DNA of 64,000 nt from Tiliqua scincoides (Eukaryota > Chordata > Lepidosauria > Squamata > Scincidae): contig NC_089822.1 in NCBI RefSeq assembly GCF_035046505.1, positions 107,153,307 through 107,217,306 on the forward strand, in the 5' to 3' direction. This document shows positions 21,940 to 33,384 of the stretch, piece by piece. Each line of letters starts with the position of its first letter. Within the stretch, counting starts at the first letter, position 1. A model generated the notes under the pieces. That model was given only the letters and a program-made list of their open reading frames with translations, was not told the origin of the DNA and searched no databases. The translations under genes and the position numbers were made by a program.

Positions 21940-22856
21940 TGTTCAGTGCAGAAGTCTGGAATTGATCAGAATGGTGCCTTTTTCACACTGGGGGAAACAA
22001 ATAAAAGCAAGGCTTACTGGCAGCTTTTTTCAAGACTTAAGGTGTTTTCAAAAGCCATGGGAAAATCCTTCTTGTGTAAATCCACTGTAGATAGTAGAGA
22101 GCACGACAAGAGTAGAGGGAGGCTCTGTTTTTCTGCCCACAAATCCAAGGTGGATTGTTTGCCTCTGCTATGGGAGTGGGCATTACAGGGTTTAAGAGGG
22201 ATATAGCTCCATTTGAAATTCACTGTGGATCCAGAGTGACAGGTCTGCTTTCAGCTGGGGAAGAACAATGCCTCCACAGTTCTAAAAGTCCCAAGTGCCT
22301 CAGCACATGCTTTCTTCACTTTAACCAACAGTTCGCAAACTTACTGGGGTCACAGTACCCTTCTTTTGTGGTGGACACTTCTTCCAGGCTTTCCCAACAC
22401 CACTATCTTGGATCTCATGAGAACGGCAGAAGAGGCCACTGGGGTCATTGTAGGTGTCCCTGTGAGTTCTGGTTCAGTTCTGGTTTCCCCATGACTCTTG
22501 CTTACTTTAGGGTGCACACCTGTCAAGGAAAGGGGAGCATGAATCTAGGAGAAGGCAGGCTATCCAAGGAGAGTGGCATCTAGTGGTCAGCATGGCCACA
22601 TCCCTTCTTGCTCCCTGCTTTCCCTTTACTGGATCAGCAGCTGAACAGGGAAAAAAACTGGTAGTTTGTAACTGCTGCCACCCTCCCAGGCTACAGAGAT
22701 CAGGTTGGGGGGGACTTCTGGGAACACAACCTGAGGTGAGCACTAAACCCCAGGGGTTCTTCGTATTAAAAAAACGCATATGAGCATCTGCAGAGCACAG
22801 AGGTGTGAATCCACTGGATCCCCTATGAACATCGACTAGGTGTGGAAAGAGTCAAA
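21940..22856. other. No recognisable feature
   Basis: Long chance frames occur (142 codons at 22155-22583) but show no motif or plausible codon pattern. 'cagttcgcaaacttactggg' near 22329 may be a decayed hAT terminus. Confidence 0.4.
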
Positions 22857-23353
22857 GGGCGCAATCCTACCCTGCGCTGAAACAGACAAGCTAAGAGGCT
22901 TGCGCTGTATCCAGTGCAGCATAGGGGCCCAAGGTGGCTTACCTCCGGGTAAGGCACCCTAGCCCCTATGGGCGGCGTAAGTCAGAGGAGAGCGGAGCGG
23001 CTTGAAGTTGCTCCAAACTCCCCGGGTACGGGGGCTGGGATCTGGCATAACTGCCAGGTCCCAGCCCCGCCTCCTGCTCCCCACCCGTCTGCCCCCCCCG
23101 GGCCACCTATCTTCCACCTTCCCCCCGTCCCCGAACACCTCCCTCCTGCCTCTTCCCCGCCTCTTCCCCGTCCACCCCAGAGCCTTGCGTTGGCCCAGCT
23201 GGATGCATTCAGCCTCTGTGTGCCATTGCACCACCGTGCGCTGGCATGGCTTGCTTGTGAGGAGGCGCAAATGTGCTTTACAGCACATTTGCGACCCTCC
23301 TCGGCTAGCACAAGGGACTTGCGCTGGCCCAAGTTCTTCTCTGGATTGCACCC
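22857..23353 (+). mobile_element. GC-rich non-autonomous transposon, 3-bp target duplication AAA
   Basis: It starts GGGCGCAATCCTACCCTGCG and ends CTGGATTGCACCC, with AAA on both sides. The interior is ~65% GC with no gene. Overlapping open frames of 116-137 codons on both strands are by-products of GC richness. It shares most of its body with 39959-40539. Confidence 0.8.
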
Positions 23354-23999
23354 AAAATGTTTGTTTAATAGACTTTATTAAATGTCTAAAAGAAAAAAGG
23401 AATTAAAGTAGGGAAAGAAGCGTGGATAGTAAAAGCATAAGCAGGTAGATGGAAAACGCCTGAGCTTGATCAGAAAGCACAACAAAGTTTTGATTGAATG
23501 AATGCAGTAATGATTAACCTCAGGCAGATGGAGCTGGGATACTACACAAACAACTTAACATACACAGACTCCCCCCTCCCATGCTCTGCAGTTTGCAAAC
23601 TGACTGGAGTAAAGGATAGCAGATAAAGCAAATAAAGTGCCTGAATGCAATCTATCTAGAAAAACAGTCCCTTTTTGCTAGCTACTTTTCCATGGTATTT
23701 CCAATCCTTGCATTTTAGGGGAGCAAGTAAATGCTCCTCTCTGAGCTCCCAACAAATGGGTCACTGACTGACTGGCAGAGAATGACAATCTCCAGATGTT
23801 GGTGAATGCATTACCTCGGCTGTATGATGCCATCAAGTTAACAGACAGGTTTGACACCCAATGGGCAAAGCAATTCTGTTACGAAAGTAGAATAGCTGCC
23901 ACAGACAGGAAGATGGACCCTGAAGCCACATCAAGTACATGGCCAGGGAAAAGTGGAGTACCACAATGGTACAGGGGGAGTTTCCAGCAATTCTCTAAA
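23354..23999. other. No recognisable feature
   Basis: AT-rich sequence. The 78-codon frame starting at 23796 reads plausibly in places but I cannot assign it. Confidence 0.4.
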
Positions 24000-24312
24000 G
24001 CCCAATCCTATCTCCCTCCCCTGCCAGTGTAACTAGTGTTGCGCTAGTGGGAGGTGCTTTACAGCAGTCACAAAAACAGCTTCCCTGGTATGCTCTGCAG
24101 GCCCACTGGTGGGGACACTAGAACAGCCTCCTGTGTCCTGGCAGGTCCACAAAGACCCACTGGAGCAGTTAAGCTTGCACAGGGGATTGGAGGGAGGTGG
24201 GGAGAGTGTTGAATGAAGCAAAGGTGGAAGGAACAGGGAAGGGTGTAAGCAGAATGGGGCAGTGACAGGGGCAGGGAGGAGGACGGATCTGGCCAGGAAG
24301 CAGGTGGGATTG
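24000..24312. mobile_element. GC-rich non-autonomous transposon, diverged
   Basis: It starts GCCCAATCCTATCTCCC and ends near GGTGGGATTG. The inside has the family-like 'gtaagcagaatgggg' and purine-rich 3' half. The termini are worn and no target duplication is seen. Confidence 0.45.
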
Positions 24313-24655
24313 AATCTCTGAATCTCACTGAATCTCAAATCTGAATCAAATGTGTATCAAACTGTGTATCTTGACTGAGGACCCAAGTGTATCCAACTTT
24401 CTAGCAGCGGTGCAGCCGCAATGCAGCCCTGAGGTAAGGGAACAAATGTTCCCATACCTTGAGGAGGCCTCTGTGACTGCATCCCCAATACAAGAAGCAG
24501 TGCATGCCCCATTGGCACAGCAGCACCGGCACTGGACTATTGGATAGGATTGGGCCCTGAATCTCTGAATCTCAACTCTCACTGAATCTCGACTCTCTGA
24601 ATCTCAACTCTGAATCCCAACTGTGAATCACACACTGAATCTCAACTCTCTTCCC
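24311..24655. repeat. Degenerate minisatellite (TGAATCTCAACTC type), split by a MITE
   Basis: Runs of CTGAATCTCAACTCT-like units lie on both sides of the MITE at 24379-24557. Units vary in length (about 8-15 bp). Confidence 0.8.
24379..24557. mobile_element. MITE, 179 bp, 3-bp target duplication TGA, inside minisatellite
   Basis: The right terminus ATTGGATAGGATTGGGCCC is intact and the left is worn (GGACCCAAGTGTATCCAAC). TGA flanks both sides (24376-24378, 24558-24560). The length is identical to the 18896 copy. Confidence 0.8.
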
Positions 24656-26167
24656 GAACCTCATCCTTGTCGTGTTCCACCAGCACGCAACTTAGCAGGA
24701 TCAGCTGTAAAAGTAAATCATCTACATTCTTCTTTTAGGTCGCTTGATCATTCTCAACTGTGAATTCTCCATTCCATTCCCAGCTTCTAGTGATTCTTCT
24801 ACTTCCCTTGACGTCCAGCCTCTTGGTGTGACCCTAAGTTAGAGCTGAGACTCAGAGTTTCCATCCTCTGGTATCGAGCTGGTTTGCCTTTCACTTGATC
24901 TGCTATCAGGGCTTGGGACAGAATGCAAAAGGTCACTGATTTTCATTTCCAGTCTGCTCTTGACCGCTCCTCGGGATCACTTCTGAGAAAACGGCTGCCT
25001 TATTACACATTTCGATGCTGCATCTGGCCAAGAGCAGATAAGGAGATAAGCAGGCTTGTTGTGCTTTTACACGTCAATTTGCAAATATGACGGGTCACAC
25101 TGTCTGCATTGGAAGGAGAAGAGACCCGGGCTTCACTGAATAGTGTTTTCCATTCAGTGTTTCATTTGGCCACCTTCACTTCACTGCACCAATCCTGGGA
25201 ATTTGTCATACTCGAGTTGCAAAATGTTCCTACCAGTGATCATTCCAGTATTTCAGCTGAGACTTGGCGTGGTTGTGGCTTGGCTCTCACTGACACTGAC
25301 CAGTTTTTCCTCTGAGACCAAAGATGGCATGTTTTCTGGCAAAATGCATGGGGTTGTATCCAGTTGTAAAACACTGGGCCTTTTAGTCAATTATTTAATC
25401 AAAATAATGGCCTCTTGGGCTGATCCAAATTAGTGCAGGATACAGCCTTTGATCTAAGCATGTCTTTCAATCGGTGTTGATGCTTTCTGGCATGATGCCT
25501 TGCTGAAGAAAACTTGTAGTTCAGATGTGAATCATTGCCTGTTCCCCCCCCCCCAAAAAAAAACAAAAACATTTGATTAAGAAAGAACAACAGTCCCGCA
25601 CAAAGGTCAGATGTAGAGAAAGGGAAAAGGAAAGACTCAATGTGATCGGGTTTAGCATTGCAGCTCTGGAAATCCTGGCTCCTGGCATTGGAGGAAAAGT
25701 CAGGGAGTTGCAGCTTTGCTACCTAACTCACCTAGATCAGTGCCCCAGCACACCAGGTCTTCCCTCTTATTCTCTCCGTTGCTCCTGTCACCTCCCTCCT
25801 CACCTTAGGCCTTAATGTCAGAGGTGGGGGGCCGTCTCAGGTTTGGTGGGGTAAAGACACATTGGAGGTGGGAGATTTTCAGCAAGTTTCAAAGATCTAC
25901 TCAGGTACTGTATATTCAAGATTAAACTGTAAAAAATCAGTTTAATCAGGTTTTTGGGTACTTGTGTCTGTGTTTTTAATGCCTCATCAGGTGCTCTTGT
26001 AGAATAAATACATGGAAAATGAAACAAGAAGGAGATCTGCAACCTACCCTTGCTAAGTTACCTTCAGTTACCCAAACCTGCTGCCTGGACATTGCTGAGC
26101 AGTCAGCTGACCATCTCTGCTTATAGACAAGGGTCAGAATTTCCTTTCCTCATGGACATTGTATAAT
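24656..26167. other. No recognisable feature
   Basis: Unique-looking DNA with a C8/A11 run at ~25546. I see no gene or terminal repeats. Confidence 0.4.
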
Positions 26168-26495
26168 CAGTGTTTCTCAAAATGTGGGTGGGTCGCAAGC
26201 CAATTTTAGGTGTGCCCCCATTCATTTAAATATTTTATTTGTAATATATTAGACTGGATGCTATCATGGTATGTGACTGCATTTGGGGAAATGTTACAGA
26301 TCTGTACTTTTAACAAGCTACTCTGTATATGCTTTCAACAATGATTGTCAATGGCTTACTCCTGGGTATGTGCTGGTTGGATTGCAGCCTAGGATTGTTA
26401 AAAATTTTCCTGCTTTATGATATCACTTCTGGTGGGTCCTGACAGATTCTCATTCTAAAAAGTGGGTCCTGCTGCTAAAAGTATGAGAACCACTG
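26168..26495 (+). mobile_element. hAT non-autonomous element, family 2
   Basis: CAGTGTTTCTCAAAATGTGG at the left and TATGAGAACCACTG at the right match the 20197 and 56537 copies along the whole length. The flanking 8-mers are similar but imperfect. Confidence 0.85.
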
Positions 26496-26710
26496 CTGTA
26501 TATTGTGGTAAGCTGCCTCTCTCACATGCAGGGACATGCAGGGACAACTGGAAGGCCATCCATTCCCTTGCTAGTGGGTGGGCCACATAGTCAGTCCACC
26601 TATGCTTGGAGTCATAGATAGCCAGTATTAAACATCCTGTGCACTTCTACAGGCCAGAAGCCAGCAGCATGACACCTTAGTCTACTCTTGCCATTCACTC
26701 ACCAAAAAAC

Positions 26711-27065
26711 TATTATTATTATTATTATTATTATTATTCACATCAAAATGACAACAACACAGCTGATAATGATCATATACACACAAAAAACACAACATTT
26801 ATCAGCTGGTAAATCCTCATCCACACGGACATCTGCCTGACATCTAGATGCAGATGAGATCCCGACGAAGGATGGACGCTGTGCCAATTATGGTGGTCTT
26901 CTGCAATTCGACTGGTGTTATTGTCCGGGCATCCAGTTGTGCAAAGTACTCTTTGAATTGTGTTGATATTGTCCCTAGTGCACCAATTACTATTGGCAGC
27001 ACTTTTACATGCTTCATCCAGATATGGGTGAATTCTATGCACAGGTATTTGGATACTTTCTCCCG
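26711..27065 (-). mobile_element. R2/R4-like LINE, 3' end with (TAA)n tail
   Basis: On the minus strand the C-terminal coding segment (27065-26844) is followed by a ~105-bp 3' UTR and a (TAA)n tail at 26711-26738. A simple TAA tail is known from the Dong/R4 lineage. The element is 5'-truncated, and only its last ~355 bp remain. To the right, C and AAT runs (27073-27111) separate it from unclassified DNA. Confidence 0.65.
26844..27065 (-). pseudogene. C-terminus of R2/R4-like LINE polyprotein
   Basis: Reading the minus strand from 27065 gives an unbroken 73-codon frame ending in TAG at 26844. It contains VLPIVIGALGTIS, then FAQLDARTITPVELQKTTII and GTASILRRDL. The pattern 'hPhhhGAhGth...LQKTthhGTAxILR' is one I recall from the extreme C-terminus of R2/R4-type LINE proteins, downstream of their restriction-like endonuclease. 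The frame has no start codon because the copy is 5'-truncated. Competing frames here (for example 26773-27042) lack any such pattern. Assignment to the R2/R4 group is from memory of family sequences, and the clade is less certain than the LINE identity. Confidence 0.65.
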
Positions 27066-27112
27066 TTCTTTCTCCCCCCCCCCAAAAATAATAATAATAA
27101 TAATAATATTTT

Positions 27113-27569
27113 TATCACAATTTTATACCACCCTTCTGTTTTGCCAAATCCCAAGCCACTGGGCCTTGTAAACCAGTCCAATCAATCAGAGTTGCCAATA
27201 AGCCAAGTCACTGTCCAAAGTCAGGTTCCAGGTAGGTCAGTCCAATCAGTCAAGGTATCCAAAAAAGTCCAAAGCCAAAGTCCAGTCACAATCCAGTCTG
27301 ATTCCCAATGCCATAAACCAAGTCAGTCAGCCAGTCTCCTCTCCTACCTCCAACCTGCACTCCTTCAAAACCCACCAAACCCTTTTCTGCCTCAGGTGCT
27401 CCCTATATACCTGAGGGATCTCCTTATGCTCTAGTGGCTGCAGCTGTGCAGCACACCTCCAGCTACCACCTGGGCTTTAATCCTGCATTTACTCAGAGCA
27501 AGGGGCACTGTGGACACCACACCCTATCTCCTCGGTAATATCTTCCGAAATTCCAATACACCTTCCTCA
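27113..27569. other. Unclassified CAGTC-rich sequence
   Basis: Many imperfect 'agtccaa', 'ccaatcagtc' and 'aagtcagtc' words cluster between 27170 and 27330. This looks like decayed tandem-like or retroelement DNA, but I cannot name it. Confidence 0.35.
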
Positions 27570-27685
27570 CAAGAAGAGCCCTGCTGGATCAGACCAAAGG
27601 TCTATAGTCCAGCTTCCTGTATCTCACCAGATGCCTCAGAAAGCACACAAGACAACAAGAGACCTGTACCCTCCTTGCATCTGGC
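27570..27685 (-). mobile_element. CR1 LINE 3'-end fragment
   Basis: Contains 'aagaagagccctgctggatc', 'gtccagcttcctgtatctc' and 'cttgcatctggca', all reversed CR1 3' UTR. It directly abuts a tRNA SINE. Confidence 0.8.
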
Positions 27686-27845
27686 AAGGAGCTCAGGGTG
27701 ATGAACATGGTTCCTTCCCTCCTTTTGTTCCCACAACAAACGGTGAAGTAGGTGAGGTTGCGAGTGACTGAAGGAAGCTTCACCCAGGAAGCTTTGTGGC
27801 TGAGCGGGGACTTGAACCCGAATCTTCCAGGTCTAAGTCCAACTC
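27686..27845 (-). repeat. tRNA-derived SINE
   Basis: The reverse complement shows the B box within CGGGTTCAAGTCCCCGCTCA, then 'cctcacctacttcaccgtttg', then 'gaaccatgttcatcaccctg'. It is the same family as the plus-strand copy at 52369. The A box end is lost. Confidence 0.75.
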
Positions 27846-27850
27846 CGCAA

Positions 27851-28262
27851 ATTTCAATTTCACAATAAAGCACCCTATTCTGCAAAATAGTTGGTATTTT
27901 CCCCCCAGAAATTACTAGATCTACCCCCCCACCCCCGACCACTCCACTAGGTTGTTTATTCCTGTTATTTGCATACACCCATGCCCTGCTGATCTAGTCA
28001 TGATGAACAGTGTTTGTAACAGTTTCCATTTTGAAACAGGCACCATTTTGGCTGCTGTTAAAAACTAACAATCATTTTCACTTATTTCAAGCGTAAGTGA
28101 TAACTAATAAGAAGAACATGGTACATACAAGTATGTACTAATAACAAGTACGTAGTGTGCACCATTCTTAATTCATAGGTAGCATTTGAACTGAATCAGG
28201 CCCATTGGCATATGAACTGAATCTGACCCATTTGGTTAATTTTTCATATGTTACAAAACGAA
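27851..28262. other. No recognisable feature
   Basis: Nothing supportable. An ~11-bp C run lies near 27905 and another near 27925. Confidence 0.4.
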
Positions 28263-28780
28263 GGGCTCCATCCTATTCTTTCCTTCGCTGATGAAGCAGC
28301 ACCAAAAATTAGTATGCTGAATCCAGCGGTGGGGGGAAGGGGATTGGAAGGTATTGGAAGGGGAATTATTTCTCCTTATCAACTGTAAGCCTCCCACTTC
28401 ATAAGCCTCCAGCTCCCAGTCTGTAGCTGGCACAAATCTGAGGGAAAGAAAGGGGTGAGGAGGCTGCTGACAGATGGGATAGGATCCAGGAGTGGCATTG
28501 CCACACAGTTCACCCCTTTCTTCAGCCTTTCCACCCCCGTTCCTCCCCGCTCCCTGCCCAGTTCCCCCCCCACCGCCGCTGCTGCCTTATTTGCTCTGGC
28601 AGGTGTAGTGAGAACCAGTGACAGCCATTGTGTGCTGCCAACTCTTGCAGCAGCACTCCCAAAAAGGCTGCCAACATAGCACTTTGTGTATTGTCGGGGG
28701 CAATTTTGTGACAGCAGAAGTGGCTTTTGCTGTGGCAACCTGCTCTGACCGGCAGCCCAAATGTGCATAGGATTGGGCTG
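28263..28780. mobile_element. GC-rich non-autonomous transposon
   Basis: Ends GGGCTCCATCCTATTC and GCATAGGATTGGGCTG are inverted repeats. The interior has the pyrimidine-rich centre (CCCCCGTTCCTCCCCGCTCC) typical of the family. Confidence 0.6.
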
Positions 28781-29929
28781 TAATGACAAGAATGTCATAT
28801 GGGTTTAAAGGAGGTCACTTTCATGATCTCATTTGTGACTCACTGGGTTTTCTTGGTGTGGAGAAAGCAGTGGAGTTTCTTCTAGCAGCTGTTTCTCAGT
28901 GATCACCATTTTGTTACCTCAGAATTCCCTGGATGTTGTGTCATTCCAAGGCATTCTGGAGAAAAATTGGGGCTTGCAATTTTTTTCCTGGGAAGCCACA
29001 TTTTTTCTGGGGGAAAAAATTTTTTCCTCAAAAATCCCCCCCCCCCAAATTTGGGGATACTTCCTGGAGCATTTTGGGAAAATAAAATTATGGCAGTGCG
29101 ATTCCTGCTGCCCCCATACACGGCACCGAATTTTTTTTAAAAAAATTGTTAAAACAAGAAAAGACATGAAAATGAAAACAAAACCAGATGAAATTCAGTG
29201 TAAAATGAATGTGAGCATAACGAAATAACAATTAACACTGCATGCAAATCTATGCATGTCTGCACAGAAGGAAGTTCAATGATGCCTACTCTCAAGTACG
29301 TGTGTCTGGCATTATAGTCTAAACATGCAATGCCTTTATTAATGGAAATGAATGAAATCTTTGAACTACTTTTTGCCTTGCACTCTCCCAATTAATATGT
29401 TCCTCCATTAAAATTTTTGTCAAGATCATCTTCATGAGCATTATTTTCAAATTATTTAGACCTGACTGCTTCAAGTGATATGTACATTTAAATTTTCCTT
29501 GGCCACAAAGACCAGCATAAGAGTTTCTTTTTAAATCCTGTGCCTCAATGTGTTTGCTTTTGCAAATTACAGTTCACAGAAACCCCGTTTGTACTACCAT
29601 TAGTGTTAGCTAAACATTCTGGACAAGTTAATGTGTGCATGGAAACGATGTGATTCTGAAAGGTTAATACACATAGAAGAAACTACCTTTCCAAAGATAT
29701 TTCTCATCTGAAGAAAATATTTTTAAAGGAGGTTGTATAACCATGAACTTGTTTGATGTGGATTTTGTTGTGCCAAAACTATAGCCAAGTCACAATCTGG
29801 ATAGAATCATGCCACTTTTACGGAGTCCTAGCAATGAGAGAGCCTGCTGTTTCTGAGCTGGTGACTCAGTGCTTCCTTGTCACATAGTGATGCCATATTT
29901 GCTGTCCCTTCTTTGCTTCGTTCCTTTAA
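28781..29929. other. No recognisable feature
   Basis: Contains a mirror-like T/A/C-run stretch at 28975-29050 (TTTTTTCCTGGG, GGGGGAAAAAATTTTTTCC) but no element that I can name. Confidence 0.4.
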
Positions 29930-30506
29930 CAAAGTGTTTCCCAATCTTTTTAGTGCTGTGACCCACAAAGAGGGTCACAGCCGCTGGGTAGTGACCCAGA
30001 ATGCCTTCCAGCTTCCAGAACCAGGGGACATCCACTAAAATTGAGTGTTGGGAGAGTTAGGACAGACAAAAGAAAATATTTGTTTACTCAGCATGTGGTT
30101 GGTCTGTGGAACTCCTTGCCACCGGATGTGGTGACGGCATCTGGCCTGGATGCCTTTAAAAGGGGATTGGACAAGTTTCTGGAGGAAAAATCCATTATGG
30201 GCTACAAGCCATGATGTGTATGTGCAACCTCCTGATTTTAGAAATGGACTATGTCAGAATGCCAGATGCAAGGGAGGGCACCAGGATACAGGTCTCTTGT
30301 TATCTGGTGTGCTCCCTGGGGCATTTGGTGGGGCCGCTGTGAGATACAGGAAGCTGGACTAGATGGGCCTATGGCCTGATCCAGTGGGGCTGTTCTTACG
30401 TTCTTATGTTCCAGGTACTACCCCAGAATGCCTTGCAGTGCCGCAGCTGTGACCCACCCAAAATCGCCACGTGGGTGGGTTGCAACCCACAGTTTAGGAA
30501 CTGCTG
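29930..30506 (+). mobile_element. hAT-type element split by CR1
   Basis: The left arm 'agtgtttcccaatctttttag' followed by CTGTGACCCACAAAG mirrors the right arm GTGGGTTGCAACCCACAGTT and TTTAGGAACTGCTG. The CR1 at 30016-30412 interrupts it. No clear 8-bp duplication survives. Confidence 0.6.
30016..30412 (+). mobile_element. CR1 LINE 3' end
   Basis: An open frame for the last ~65 CR1 residues runs from RGHPLKLSVGRVR to FLEEKSIMGYKP and a stop at 30212-30214. The standard 3' UTR follows, with TTCTTACGTTCTTATGTTC at the end. The copy is young-looking and 5'-truncated. It lies inside a hAT element whose two halves read continuously around it. Confidence 0.9.
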
Positions 30507-31741
30507 CATAACTTACTAGTTGACCCTCACTCAGCACACACCTCTGCAGGTCAGCCATCCCCAGTTAATCTAGGGATAATAATATTGACCTACCTTTTAG
30601 GTTTGTCACAATGGGTTCTAAGATAATGGGTGCATAGTGGTCTGAACCTTAGAATCACTTTACATATTCTTAATATTTTAATTGAAAGCAAGCTCATTCT
30701 GATGGTAGCGGGTCCTTGCACAGAAGCAGTTTTGGCCTTGCCTCATTGTGGCTCCAATTCTTGAACCCTCGCTATGGAGAACATGCTGAGAAAGTGACAT
30801 TGCCTCTGTTAATAAACAAAAGATATCTTTGGTCCAAAAAATATATTGTCTGGGCATTCAAAAATCACAGGCAGTTTCTCTAAGCGTTGGGTAAAAACAT
30901 ATCCAATAGTCAGAAAGCCTTTTCACAGTGTTGAGATGTGAAGGCATATCTTGGCCATTCTCACATGACAAATGTTCTCCAGGGGTCACGGGAAGTCTTT
31001 CAGAGACTGGATGTTCCAAGCTGTTTTTTAGGGGAAATGGGAAGAGCAACAACAACAAGAGGGGGAACATGATATCCTGTTTCTCTCCATGCCTCCACCT
31101 CACCGCCTTCAGGTGACATAGCCTTCAAACCCTAATGCAAGAACAATGATTAGAAGCCATCAATGTCTCCTCAAGGCTTCCAGTTTGCTTTGTTACCTGA
31201 TCTTCTGCTAGGAGGACTTGTTTCCTTCAAGCGACTGCTGCTGGCCTCAAGGACAAAATTCTCCTGACATTCTTGCTTTTACTATTTCCTCTCAAAAGCA
31301 ACAAGCTGAAAATCATGGTACGGAGTACTGTGCAAAGAAATACAGGAGGGTGTGAGGAAAAATATGGATGGGATATAAAGTGTCTTCTGGCAAGCGCCCC
31401 ATGTGATACTTGAGGGAGAGTCATGAAGTTCTAACCAGCTCTCACTCCCTCTTGCATAACTATATTTCTCTGGAAATATATATTACTGTAATTTCTCTTA
31501 TTATCACAATGTGAAATCTTGAAGAGCTCAGTGGAAAAACATTAGCCATGGCTATACGGTGGCTGGAAAAACTATGCTATGTTGTAACTGCATAGATACA
31601 GTTATATCCACTGAGCTATGTTGTTGTACATAGCTCAGTGGAAAAGCATTATTTACAGTATATACTTCAGAAACCTGTGTGGGTTAGATGCCTCCCATTT
31701 TGCCAGACTTGGCATGGGAGTTGAGAACCACTGATAATGCC
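30507..31741. other. No recognisable feature
   Basis: Unique-looking DNA. 'gttgagaaccactga' just left of the SINE (31720) could be a lone hAT 3' terminus. Confidence 0.4.
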
Positions 31742-31877
31742 TATTATGCCTGATCTTGTCTGATCTCGGAAGCTAAGCAGAGTTAGGCCTGGTTAGTACT
31801 TAGATGGGAGACCGTCTGGGAATACCGGGTGCTGTAGGCTTATACCATAGTCTTTCAAGACTAAAGGTTGCCAACCA
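31742..31877 (+). repeat. 5S rRNA-derived SINE
   Basis: 5S rRNA head from TGATCTTGTCTGATCTCGGA to GGGTGCTGTAGGCTTATACC, followed by the LINE tail with hairpin AGTCT-TTCA-AGACT and GGTTGCCAACCA. The internal control region is almost intact. Confidence 0.9.
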
Positions 31878-32558
31878 ACCATGGCCATGCCAAGGGGTTT
31901 CTTGGAACTCTGCTTAAGCTCTTGGGCTCTACTCCTGAAAGGTGAGACCACCTAAGAGTGGTCACACTGTTGCTGTTTTCAACAATGTTGAAAATATGTT
32001 ATTTTCACATATGTATGCCGTAATAATACATATTTCATATGCTACGTATGAAAATACATTCAATGTTATACAACTCTGTTGTATTCCTAAACCGTATTTG
32101 TATATTTGCTATTACCCCCATACCCGCAAATAATGAGACCAGACTTGGGCTTGGATGCAACTGGGCCACTTTATTAATTCACAAACCGTAGCAGGGCAAT
32201 AAACAATAACCACAAGCATGCGGGGCCTTATGGGGGAAACGGTCCTAGCTGTCTACCTCCCCCTGCGAATTCATTGGGCGTACCACCTGGCTCGAGGCCC
32301 CAGCTGTCAATTGCCACCCTAGGCCTTTCAACGCCACCCCCAAAGCGGGCAAGGCAGCCGGACTTCAGACCAGTTGACAGAGTCTCACCGGCCTGACAGT
32401 CCAGGCAAGGGGTTCGCCTGCCTGCCTCCCTGAGCCGGTCAGGCATCATGGGAGCGTCACCCCTCAGGGTCACCCCTCACCTTGCTGCCTTGGATGGACA
32501 CCGAGCCAGAAACCTACCTACCCAGCTCCGCACGTATCCTGCCACAGGGGAGGACAGC

Positions 32559-33190
32559 CTAGCGCTTGTCCTCACCGCTCCCCACAAGGAGGAAATTCCT
32601 CAAGCCCTGCTGCAGGTCAGTTAAGAACAAATCATTGCCCATTGGTGACAAATGCACCCTATCGCTGTGGAGCAGGGCAGGTTGCCTGAACCCAATAGCA
32701 GGGTGTTGGATCACTGCCCCTCCCTGCCCAACTACTACCCTCCCCAGGTAAGCATTCACTCTTTTCTGGGTGATGTCAATTCTACTGATGCTCCGTGCCC
32801 CGCGCCAAACCCGCCGGGGGAGAAGATTGGACTAAAGGATAGCAATCCCTGGGAACCAACTTCTAAGCAACGAGAACTCCCTACGGGCCTGGAGCCTCAA
32901 CGACATCTAAGTCCTCTGGCCCAGGTCATTCTCCCCTAGATGTACCACGATTATCTGGGGTGGGAGGTGCCACTGAAGGTAGTTAAACAACATGGGCAAA
33001 AATTGTCCCCAGAGCATGCCCCTTCTGGCAGCCCAGGTGACACTGACCAGGCCACCCAGTCCCAGCTGGGAGCCGAAGCTGCCTGCCAACACTCTTTTCC
33101 TGGCCCAAAAGACAATTGAGTCTTTTGACTCAAAAGACTCAAAAGACTCAAAAGGCCGCAGATCAGGACCCTCACCGGAGTCGACCAACG
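32559..33190 (-). pseudogene. SGNH/GDSL hydrolase part of the same element
   Basis: Two hallmark blocks are seen: IIVVHLGENDLGQ (block III, GxND) at about 32900-32960 and SDRVHLSPMGNDLF (block V, DxxH) at about 32600-32660. Near its start a short FES-rich repeat is encoded by tandem CTCAAAAGA-type units (33115-33155). The role of such hydrolases in retroelements is unknown, though lipid-esterase activity has been suggested. Confidence 0.75.
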
Positions 33191-33384
33191 CAGACCTTCA
33201 ACAGAAAAGGTAGCATAAGCCACGGATCAAACTGTAACAAGATGCCATTAGGCAACAAAACCAGGGACTCCAACCGGACCATCCCTCCAACTAACACCAA
33301 GGCTGGCAACGCCAGTCAACACGCCCCCCCAACCACTGGGGGAGCCTGATAACCTGCACTCTGACCCCCCTTGACCGGTGGGCC

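Noticed and set aside
22155-22583. 142-codon plus-strand open frame
   Set aside because: No motif, irregular composition, no flanking gene signals.
22959-23406. Overlapping open frames of 116-137 codons on both strands
   Set aside because: They lie wholly inside a GC-rich transposon, overlap in several frames and are proline/arginine-rich by composition.
26711-27112. Target-site duplication of TAA repeats around the R2/R4-like LINE
   Set aside because: The left tract is (TTA)n and the right is (AAT)n preceded by a C run; they are not the same repeat in phase and the C run separates them from the LINE.
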